DNA from: Dulcicalothrix desertica PCC 7102
GTDB lineage: Bacteria > Cyanobacteriota > Cyanobacteriia > Cyanobacteriales > Nostocaceae
NCBI RefSeq assembly: GCF_003991905.1
Contig: NZ_RSCL01000006.1
Coordinates: 94,493 to 158,492, forward strand
Length of the DNA: 64,000 nt
Direction of reading: 5' to 3'
The position numbers and the translations under genes were made by a program. The notes beneath the pieces are model-generated. The model searched no databases, was not told where the DNA came from, and worked only from the letters and a program-made list of their open reading frames with translations. Of this stretch, positions 28,942 through 35,706 are shown in pieces. Within the stretch, counting starts at the first letter, position 1. Each line of letters opens with the position of its first letter.

Positions 28942-29107
28942 AAATTAATAAAAAATCTTTAATACTAATGAATCAAAATAAACAAAAATCAACAACTAGA
29001 AAATTTATTTAATTGTGCAAGTCATGAATATGTTATTTTAGTGACAGAATGAAAATGATACTTGTCGTAAAAATAACTAAATCTATATTTAGTTAAATAT
29101 ACAAGCA

Positions 29108-30421
29108 ATGTTAAGTATACCTGTAAAAAGGCCATTGCCACGTTCGCCTAAGTTGTTGACTTCGTTACCTGGACCACGTGCGAAGATGTTGGTTGAACGT
29201 GACCATGCTGTAACGTCACCTTCTTATACCCGTGATTATCCGTTAGTTGTTGCACGAGGTGAAGGGTGTATGCTGGAAGATGTTGATGGTAATGTGTTTT
29301 TAGATATGACGGCAGGTATTGCTGTTACTTCAACTGGTCATTGTCATCCTGATGTGGTGCGGGCAATTCAAGACCAGTCAGCTAATTTACTGCATATGTC
29401 TGGTACTGATTTTTACTATGAGCCAATGATTGATTTGGCGGAAATGCTTGCAGAACGGGCGCCTTTCCAGGGTAAAGCTAAGGTATTTTTTAGTAATTCA
29501 GGTGCAGAGTCTAATGAAGGCGCCATTAAACTTGCGCGTTATTATACTGGTCGTAATTTGATTGTGGCATTTTTAGGCGCCTTTCATGGACGCACTTATG
29601 GAGCAATGTCTTTGACTGGTTCTAAAACCGTACAACGAGCAAATTTTGGTTCTCTATTACCAGGAGTTACTCACATACCTTACGGTACACACACAAGTTT
29701 AGATTATTTGGAACAGTTATTTACAACAATACTGCCAGCTAATGAAGTTGCAGCAATTATAGTAGAAGCTATACAAGGTGAAGGTGGATATATAGTTCCT
29801 GAAGATGGGTTTTTACAACGTATTCGTGAGATATGTAATAAACACGGTATTTTGATGATAGTCGATGAAGTTCAGTCTGGGATGGGACGAACTGGAAAAT
29901 TGTTTGCTATTGAACATTGGAACGTGGCGCCAGATATTATTACAACAGCAAAAGGTATTGCTAGCGGTTTACCTTTGGGCGCCATTATTGCTCGTAGTGA
30001 AATTATGACATGGAAACCTGGTTCTCACGCTACTACATTTGGTGGAAACCCAGTTGCATGTGCTGCGGGTATTGCAACATTACAGCTACTTGAAAATGGG
30101 TTGATGGATAATGCAACTCAAATGGGAGAATTGTTACAAGCGGGTTTATTGAAATTGCATCAAAGTTACGGTCAAATTTCTCGACCACGTGGGAAAGGGT
30201 TGATGGTAGCAGTAGATATTTTAGATGCAGAGGGCAATTTGAGTACATATAAGCGCGATGCTATTCTCCAAGCTGCTTTTCATCACGGGTTACTATTACT
30301 AGGTTGTGGTAAAGCTGCTATTCGTTTTTGCCCACCATTAATTATTGATGCTGAACAAATTCAAGTTGCTCTGGAGACGCTCGTAATAAGCACTTCAGTG
30401 CTTTCTTCATGCAAACACTAA
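29108..30421 (+). CDS. Class III PLP-dependent aminotransferase (acetylornithine/GABA aminotransferase-like)
   Basis: The 437-residue protein has the class III fold: GPRAKMLVERDHAV, the EDVDGNVFLDMTAGIAV start, SNSGAESNEGAIKLAR for PLP phosphate binding, IVDEVQSGMGRTGK with the ring-binding Asp, and the Schiff-base Lys282 in TTAKGIASGLPLGA. It is closest by memory to archaeal-type ornithine/GABA aminotransferase-like proteins, a group that also contains amino-acid racemases. Given an upstream semialdehyde dehydrogenase and a downstream 2-oxoadipate enzyme, it may transaminate lysine or 2-aminoadipate; GABA is an alternative. The last dozen residues (STSVLSSCKH) are encoded by the arm of a terminator-like hairpin and are probably a late extension. 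Confidence 0.85.
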   Translation: MLSIPVKRPLPRSPKLLTSLPGPRAKMLVERDHAVTSPSYTRDYPLVVARGEGCMLEDVDGNVFLDMTAGIAVTSTGHCHPDVVRAIQDQSANLLHMSGTDFYYEPMIDLAEMLAERAPFQGKAKVFFSNSGAESNEGAIKLARYYTGRNLIVAFLGAFHGRTYGAMSLTGSKTVQRANFGSLLPGVTHIPYGTHTSLDYLEQLFTTILPANEVAAIIVEAIQGEGGYIVPEDGFLQRIREICNKHGILMIVDEVQSGMGRTGKLFAIEHWNVAPDIITTAKGIASGLPLGAIIARSEIMTWKPGSHATTFGGNPVACAAGIATLQLLENGLMDNATQMGELLQAGLLKLHQSYGQISRPRGKGLMVAVDILDAEGNLSTYKRDAILQAAFHHGLLLLGCGKAAIRFCPPLIIDAEQIQVALETLVISTSVLSSCKH

Positions 30422-30442
30422 AGTGCTTACAACGAGCTTTTT
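30379..30442 (+). terminator. Terminator-like hairpin overlapping the aminotransferase 3' end
   Basis: GCTCGT-AA-TAAGCACTT pairs with AAGTGCTTA-CA-ACGAGC, and TTTTT follows at 30438-30442. The 5' arm lies within the coding sequence and the stop codon at 30419-30421 lies within the hairpin. It would end most transcription before the downstream remnant and DUF1338 gene, unless read through. Confidence 0.65.
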
Positions 30443-30475
30443 ACAAATTTTGTCATAAAAAACACATTCACATAA

Positions 30476-30685
30476 TATATTACCGACAATGGAATAGGAA
30501 TGACTGAAGAAATCAAATCCAAATCTTTCGACCCCTTCTTTACAACCAAAGCAGTCGGTCAAGGTACTGGTTTAGGATTATCCATCAGTTACAAAATCAT
30601 CGTCGAACAACATAACGGTAAATTATATTGCAATTCCACACCTAACACAGGCACAGAATTTATCATCGAACTCCCTATAAAATAA
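30476..30685 (+). pseudogene. Histidine-kinase C-terminal (HATPase) remnant
   Basis: The frame reads ITDNGIGMTEEIKSKSFDPF, then FTTKAVGQGTGLGLSISYKI and GTEFIIELPIK, that is the G1 box, F box, G2 box and last strand of an HATPase_c domain. A stop codon at 30473-30475 precedes it, and no N box, H box or sensor domain lies upstream. Only the last 70 codons of a kinase gene survive, ending four bases before the DUF1338 gene. Confidence 0.88.
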
Positions 30686-30689
30686 ACAA

Positions 30690-31559
30690 ATGGTACATCC
30701 TATAGATATTACACATTTTTGGAACACTCTCTGGCGCCAATATTTCACCAGAGTCAGCTACGCACGTGTATATCAAGAAATGATAACAAACGCTCAATCC
30801 ACAGTTGCCAACGACCACATTGCATTCCGTTCACTGCGCTTAAATATAGATGAAGTCAATCTGGGTATAAAATTATTTGAGCCAATGCTACGTGCATTTG
30901 GGTACGAAGCAGTAGACGAGTACTTTTTTCCAAACCATCTTTACGCACGTTACTATCGTCACCCTCAACAACAAGAATATGATTTGCCAAAGTTATTTAT
31001 TAGCGAATTAATTGTAGAACAGCTACCACCTGACATAGCTACATTAATATATGACACAGTAAAAGGCGCCAATCTCAAAAATATCAACTTTGAAATGGCT
31101 AAGTCTATTGACCCAACACAAATATTTACTCGTCCTTGGCAACCACCATCTCGTTCGGTCGTAGAAAAAGTCAGCGAAATTAGTCAATATGGTGCATGGG
31201 TACTTTTGCATGGGTATGCAGTCAACCACTTTACAGGATACGTTAACCGTCAAAACACTCCCCAATATCCAGATATAGAGTCTACTGCAAACGCTTTAGC
31301 TTCTTTAGGTGTTCCAATGAAAGCGGAAATTGAAGGTTCGGTAAATGTGGGTTTGCGACAAACAGCAACACAAGCAGTCACCGAATTAGTTACTGTAGTA
31401 GATGAAACAGAGCAAGAGATATTAATTCCTTGGACATACGCTTACTATGAAATCGCCGAGCGGTATATGGTAGAGGTTGAAGGTCAGCGAATACTATTCG
31501 ATGGGTTTCTTGGTAACAGTGCCAAACAGCTATTTGAAATGACCAAATTTCATAAATAG
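30690..31559 (+). CDS. DUF1338 family 2-oxoadipate dioxygenase/decarboxylase (HglS-like)
   Basis: The 289-residue protein matches DUF1338: the N-terminal metal motif NDHIAFRSL with His43 and Arg47, the second metal His180 in GYAVNHFTGYVN, and a C-terminal YAYYEIAERY supplying a Glu ligand. HglS of Pseudomonas and plant FLO7 are Fe(II) enzymes converting 2-oxoadipate, O2 and CO2-releasing chemistry to D-2-hydroxyglutarate, the last committed step of one lysine route. The protein is shorter than the roughly 460-residue Pseudomonas form, like other short bacterial and plant types. Upstream lie an aldehyde dehydrogenase and an aminotransferase gene that could supply 2-oxoadipate. A kinase remnant separates it from them. 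Confidence 0.85.
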   Translation: MVHPIDITHFWNTLWRQYFTRVSYARVYQEMITNAQSTVANDHIAFRSLRLNIDEVNLGIKLFEPMLRAFGYEAVDEYFFPNHLYARYYRHPQQQEYDLPKLFISELIVEQLPPDIATLIYDTVKGANLKNINFEMAKSIDPTQIFTRPWQPPSRSVVEKVSEISQYGAWVLLHGYAVNHFTGYVNRQNTPQYPDIESTANALASLGVPMKAEIEGSVNVGLRQTATQAVTELVTVVDETEQEILIPWTYAYYEIAERYMVEVEGQRILFDGFLGNSAKQLFEMTKFHK

Positions 31560-31610
31560 TGCTGAGTGCTGAGTTCTGAGTGCAGCACTCAGCACTTTCA
31601 ACTCAGCACT
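31559..31610. repeat. Direct/inverted TGCTGAG heptamer repeat
   Basis: Copies of TGCTGAG and its complement CTCAGCA alternate in about 50 bases between the DUF1338 gene and cysE. It belongs to the short tandem repeat type common in filamentous cyanobacteria. Confidence 0.75.
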
Positions 31611-31704
31611 ATTTACTACTAGCCTATCAACTAAGGGGAGATGGCGCCAAAAAACGTTAATATTAAGATAGAGCTTATTTTGCCAAAACGAGGATGCTAT
31701 TAAC

Positions 31705-32493
31705 GTGTTATCTACACTCCTAGCCGACTTTCGCATTATATTCGAGCGTGACCCTGCTGCGCGCAACTGGTTAGAAGTAATGTTTTGTTACCCCGGTTTG
31801 CAAGCACTGCTCTTTCATAGACTTGCACATCGATTATACCGTCTAAATATTCCCTTTATCCCGCGCTTTATGTCGCACATTGCCCGCTTTTTAACGGGTA
31901 TTGAGATACATCCCGGCGCCACAATTGGGCAAAGTGTATTTATCGACCACGGTATGGGTGTGGTAATAGGTGAGACAGCGATAATCGGTAATTATGCGCT
32001 GATTTATCAAGGTGTTACGCTTGGTGGTACTGGTAAGCAATGCGGTAAACGTCACCCAACTGTTGGTGAAAACGTTGTTGTTGGTACTGGCGCCAAAGTT
32101 TTGGGTAATATCGAAATTGGTAACAACGTTCGTATTGGTGCTGGTTCTGTAGTACTACGCGATGTTCCATCAGATTGTACTGTAGTAGGAATTCCGGGAC
32201 GTATAGTATATCGCTCTGGTGTGCGCGTAAATCCACTAGAACATGCTAGCCTACCCGATGCTGAAGCCCAAGTAATTCGAGCATTAGTAGACAGATTAGA
32301 ACAACTCGAAGAACAAGTAACAGAGTTGAAAAAATCACAAAACAAAGACTTGGCGCCAGACAATGTGCCCGCATTTGCATACGCAGGTATGAATAATCAT
32401 CAAATATTTGATGACTCAGAAACTAGTATGGGACAATCCTGCCGCCTCAACAATAAAATAATCGAACAATTTCTCGACGGTTCAGGAATTTAA
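31705..32493 (+). CDS. cysE: Serine O-acetyltransferase
   Basis: The product (262 aa) is a short-type serine acetyltransferase. The left-handed beta-helix of hexapeptide repeats is plain from about residue 65: IEIHPGATIGQSVFIDHGMG with catalytic His, VVIGETAIIGNYALIYQGVT, then TVGENVVVGTGAKVLGNI and VVGIPGRIV. It acetylates serine with acetyl-CoA, the first step of cysteine synthesis; the acetylserine then goes to cysteine synthase. Translation starts at GTG with AGGA upstream. A 60-residue C-terminal extension after the helix (LEQLEEQVTELKKSQ coiled coil then a low-complexity tail) is typical of cyanobacterial forms in its coil, less so in its tail. The gene stands alone between repeats. Confidence 0.93.
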   Translation: MLSTLLADFRIIFERDPAARNWLEVMFCYPGLQALLFHRLAHRLYRLNIPFIPRFMSHIARFLTGIEIHPGATIGQSVFIDHGMGVVIGETAIIGNYALIYQGVTLGGTGKQCGKRHPTVGENVVVGTGAKVLGNIEIGNNVRIGAGSVVLRDVPSDCTVVGIPGRIVYRSGVRVNPLEHASLPDAEAQVIRALVDRLEQLEEQVTELKKSQNKDLAPDNVPAFAYAGMNNHQIFDDSETSMGQSCRLNNKIIEQFLDGSGI

Positions 32494-32498
32494 ATTAG

Positions 32499-32562
32499 CA
32501 ACGGATGATGAACGGATGTAACGGATAGTCAATTTTAGATAACTTATCCGTTGCATCCGTTG
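32499..32562. repeat. Inverted repeat of the AACGGAT heptamer family
   Basis: CAACGGATG (32499-32507) with extra AACGGAT copies pairs with ATCCGTTGCATCCGTTG ending at 32562. A similar element lies at 49564-49646. Confidence 0.8.
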
Positions 32563-32646
32563 CCACTACTTGCATATTTAACGATTTAAGATTAATATCA
32601 TTTTTACAAGTCGTTAGTACCCCACACAATTGGTGGGAAGGAGGCG

Positions 32647-33409
32647 ATGAATGATTACAAACGCTTCTTCAATCAGATTCCCGGTAATCTAGAACAAAGT
32701 AATTACCAAATCTTTGAACCACACAGCAAAGTAGAAATTCTGCACTGGTTTAGTCGAGACAATATTTCCAACCAACAAAAAGACGAATTTATCAAAGCGC
32801 TGATAAACTTTGATGACGGTTGTGGAAGCTTTTACCGATACCGCACGTATTTTCTCGCTGCTGAAGCTTTAAGTTATTTCAGCAATTAATATTCTTTTTG
32901 AAGTATTAGAATTTAATCGCTGTGAATGGGTTTGTGAAAAAGCTAAAAATATTTTATTACAAGCTGGTCACTACCATCACCAAGTTGTTAATAAATTAAT
33001 AGATTTAGCTTCGTCACACAAATTCTTTCATTCAGATAATATGTATCAGGCTTTTAGATACTCAGAATCAATCAAAGAGAATCAAAATTATACTGATGTG
33101 CTTGATACAATGATGAAATCTTATCTGGAGTTGTTTCAAAACTCTTTGGTGCCGGAATACGAAGAAGAATATAGTACGACTCCTTGCCAATATTTCTCTT
33201 ATAAATCTCAGCTTATAGAACTATCTGATAAATTAATCTGTGTCTTACAACCTCAACACTTGCCACAATTTGTTAAAAGCTTGAAAACTAATTTGAATAA
33301 ATCTAGTTATAATAGTACTTCTTATCGCTATGAAGCTGTTTATAACCTAATTTATCATTGTGCCCTAAAGATGAGTTATGTTGATTTTTATCATGCTTGG
33401 CAACATTAA
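32647..33409 (+). pseudogene. Remnant of a large HEAT-repeat (probably NACHT/NTPase-type) protein gene
   Basis: The first open part (32647-32889) reads FNQIPGNLEQSNYQIFEPHS and DGCGSFYRYRTYFLAAEAL, a pattern I associate with HEAT regions of cyanobacterial NACHT-type proteins. It ends in a stop, while the next frame continues without interruption from about 32879 (SAINILFEVLEFNRCEWVCE) to 33409 (YNLIYHCALKMSYVDFYHAW), which looks like the C-terminal end of the same type of protein. Loss of the N-terminal NTPase and a frameshift near 32878 mark it as a remnant. Family assignment is by memory and moderate. Confidence 0.6.
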
Positions 33410-33500
33410 AGCAAGTCTTACTCGTAGCGGCGCCACCTCCAGTTGTTCTAAGTAGCTAAAATAATAATAATGACTCCCGAAGTCAAGAAGGTGAAATAAA

Positions 33501-34064
33501 ATGGTACAAACGCCCGCTAAACCTTTGACCCTGGAAGAGTTTCTGCAACTTCCAGAGACCGAACCTGCAAGCGAGTATATTGATGGTCAAATAATTCAAA
33601 AGCCAATGCCACAGGGTGAACATAGCACTATTCAAACTGAACTAGCTAGCACTATTAATATTGCCCTCAAACCGCAGAAGATAGCGCGTGCTTACACAGA
33701 GCTTCGCTGCACATTTGGTGGACGCTCGTTTGTACCCGATATTAGTGTGTTTTTATGGGAGCGAATACCCCGTCAACGTAATGGTAGAGTGCAGAATGTC
33801 TTTCCCATAGCACCCGACTGGACAATTGAAATTTTGTCACCCGAACAGAGCCAAACAAAAGTTACGAAGAATATATCTCATTGTTTAAAGTATCAAACAA
33901 AAATGGGTTGGCTAATCGACCCAGATGAAGAATCTGTATTAATATATTTACCTGACCGATTAGTAGAAATTTTTGATGAAAAAGACCAGCTACTTCCTGT
34001 ACCATATGAGGCTAATGCATTTCAGTTAACTATAGGTGAGTTATTTGGCTGGTTGATGGAATAA
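33501..34064 (+). CDS. Uma2 family putative endonuclease (DUF820)
   Basis: The 187-residue protein has the Uma2 pattern: PLTLEEFLQLPETEPASEYI at the start, the YIDGQIIQKPMP segment, the FVPDISVFLWERIP strand with the catalytic Asp, and DWTIEILSPEQSQTKVTKNI with the Glu and Lys motif of a PD-(D/E)XK nuclease fold, followed by YQTKMGWLIDPDEESVLIY. Uma2 proteins are abundant in cyanobacterial genomes and their targets are unknown. AAGGTG precedes the ATG at a good distance. The gene is complete, unlike the neighbouring remnants. Confidence 0.9.
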   Translation: MVQTPAKPLTLEEFLQLPETEPASEYIDGQIIQKPMPQGEHSTIQTELASTINIALKPQKIARAYTELRCTFGGRSFVPDISVFLWERIPRQRNGRVQNVFPIAPDWTIEILSPEQSQTKVTKNISHCLKYQTKMGWLIDPDEESVLIYLPDRLVEIFDEKDQLLPVPYEANAFQLTIGELFGWLME

Positions 34065-34079
34065 TTTTTATTGAAATTT

Positions 34080-34140
34080 CTTGTGGGGTGGGCATCCTTG
34101 CCCGCCCTCTTTGGAACGGGCAAGGATGCCCATTCCACAA
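34080..34140. repeat. Family B repeat, two inverted units
   Basis: CTTGTGGGGTGGGCATCC and its inverse GGATGCCCATTCCACAA enclose GCCCGCCCTCTTTGGAACGGGC, giving a long self-complementary element between Uma2 and the convergent gene. Same family as at 24104, 38013, 40349, 60472 and 61966. Confidence 0.85.
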
Positions 34141-34204
34141 AATAATTAAACCTCACAAACATATACAAAATAGTAGCCGCAAGTAAAATACAACAATTAT
34201 TGAT

Positions 34205-34264
34205 GGTGCGTTACGCTACACAATTTTTTGTGTTGAGTGTAGTTTTTGCGTAGCGTAACGCACC
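34205..34264. repeat. Inverted repeat GGTGCGTTACGCTA/TAGCGTAACGCACC
   Basis: Perfect 14-bp arms at 34205-34218 and 34251-34264. It abuts the stop codon of the gene on the minus strand and resembles small palindromic elements common in cyanobacteria; a related one with shorter arms is at 40879-40910. Confidence 0.8.
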
Positions 34265-34795
34265 CTACGTGTTACTTGCTGTGGTTTCTTTATCTCTCTT
34301 TCCAAGTAAGACGCGCGTAGCTAATAGAAATTCTGGTAATGCAAGTGCTAGCGATGCGAATGAACATACTGAAGCAACTTGACAGTATTCGCACAAAGCT
34401 TTATTTTCTTGCCATTCTTCGCGCGCTAGTTGTACGTTGGTCGCGCAGTCAAATAAAATTTTTACACCCATTGCTATTGGTATTAAAGGATTACGACGCG
34501 CACGTTCTAAACCACCCATAGAAGCTAACCACGCAGTTAAAGCGTATGTTGCTATCATCAAAGGTCCATCAGGAGCATTGAAACGTTTATAAGCATAGTT
34601 AGAAGCGTCAACTTTATCTGCGTTGAAAATCGGAACTGGTGGGTCAGGTAAATGACTAATTATTCCTGTTTGGTAGAGCGTAACAAGTTGCCCCATTGAA
34701 CCACCTAGCATTGATAATCCAATAATTGCACGGCGCCTGCTCATGTTAGGGTTTTTACCTTGCCGTAGTTCCTGACTCAGTTGCGAAGGTTCCAT
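34265..34795 (-). CDS. Small membrane protein, possibly vitamin K epoxide reductase-like
   Basis: The 176-residue protein has about four hydrophobic helices (ALTAWLASMG, PIAMGVKILF and the C-terminal SFASLALALPEFLLATRVLL). A CEYC pair (Cys135, Cys138) lies at the start of the last helix, and further Cys at 117 and 144. This matches the CxxC at the start of the last helix in VKOR-family disulfide or quinone reductases, but the loop Cys pair seen in bacterial VKORs is not clear. A Ser-Arg-Arg-Arg stretch near residue 20 precedes the first helix and resembles a twin-arginine signal. I hold the VKOR call as tentative; it may be a related thiol-containing membrane protein. Confidence 0.5.
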   Translation of the reverse strand: MEPSQLSQELRQGKNPNMSRRRAIIGLSMLGGSMGQLVTLYQTGIISHLPDPPVPIFNADKVDASNYAYKRFNAPDGPLMIATYALTAWLASMGGLERARRNPLIPIAMGVKILFDCATNVQLAREEWQENKALCEYCQVASVCSFASLALALPEFLLATRVLLGKRDKETTASNT

Positions 34796-34973
34796 AAATA
34801 AATTCTGAATGTAGATAACAATCAGTTGTAGAAATTAAATATGATACATACCACTGACGAAAGAAATAGTTCGCAAGTCATAGAGAAATTATCTAATTTT
34901 ACGATTTGCAAAGTTAAAATGCTTAGGTTTAAGTTTTGAGTTTTATTTTTACGTGTTTACAAAAAGGCGCCCA

Positions 34974-35564
34974 TTATGGATTAATCTCTAAACAAGTCCA
35001 ATTTCCGAGTTCGTCACGTGTATATAAGTAACGATTTTGCGGTTCTCCCCGCAACTGCAAATGGTCAACTTTTACTGGGTCAAGCAACAATAAACAAAAC
35101 TCTGGTAAAGGTTTAACTGCATCGGGTTGTGGTGGTGTAAATGCTTCCGGGTTTGCTCGTTCTTTACCAGGATGTGCCCAGGCAAATTGGATGCGAGCAT
35201 TATCTGATAATTCTTGCCAAGTTGAAGTGCGCGCATTTAAAAGTTCTGTGTCCGAAGTAGAGGCGCCTATCAACGTTAGTTTACCTAAAAGCCTAAATTG
35301 CTCACGTGTTTCTGTAAAGTACCAGCAAGCTTCTGCAAACGGTTGGTGCTGTATTTGCTCTATTTTTTGACTACGGCTATCAGTAATTATTTTCAATTGG
35401 TTTGTATTATTCAAAAATCCGCGAAACACCACCGTGCGATTAGCTGGATAACCGTCCGTTTGGACAGTTGCTAATTGAAAGTAACGGGAGTAGGGTTGTT
35501 TGCGATTACGATGTAGTACACCAGTGAGAATTTGGCGCCAGTCGGGTAGTGTTGTAGTAGTCAT
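34974..35564 (-). CDS. Pyridoxamine 5'-phosphate oxidase-like FMN-binding protein (Alr4036 type)
   Basis: The 196-residue protein matches the cyanobacterial/plant PNPOx-like group: LPDWRQILTGVLHRNRKQPY at the start, FQLATVQTDGYPANRTVVFR in the FMN-binding barrel with the conserved Arg-Thr-Val-Val-Phe-Arg, DSRSQKIEQI, and the final LQLRGEPQNRYLYTRDELG with the dimer-interface strand. The fold binds FMN; members may oxidise pyridoxine phosphate or act as flavin-dependent oxidoreductases, and the substrate here is not known. It is separate from neighbours and divergent from nrdJ. Confidence 0.85.
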   Translation of the reverse strand: MTTTTLPDWRQILTGVLHRNRKQPYSRYFQLATVQTDGYPANRTVVFRGFLNNTNQLKIITDSRSQKIEQIQHQPFAEACWYFTETREQFRLLGKLTLIGASTSDTELLNARTSTWQELSDNARIQFAWAHPGKERANPEAFTPPQPDAVKPLPEFCLLLLDPVKVDHLQLRGEPQNRYLYTRDELGNWTCLEINP

Positions 35565-35706
35565 AACAAATATTTATCATACAGCGGAACGAGTATACAT
35601 AAGGTAGAGCGTAATTTCCCATATTTGGCAATCCTTTTTTCGCGCCGCTAGTTAACGTATAGTCTTAATCTGTCAAGAAGTGTCTGAAAACAAAAAGACT
35701 TGTTTT

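Noticed and set aside
35565-35706. Cobalamin riboswitch ahead of nrdJ, or ahead of cobB at 47.28-47.36 kb
   Set aside because: Neither leader is long enough or contains a recognisable B12 box; the cobB leader is filled by a terminator-like hairpin.
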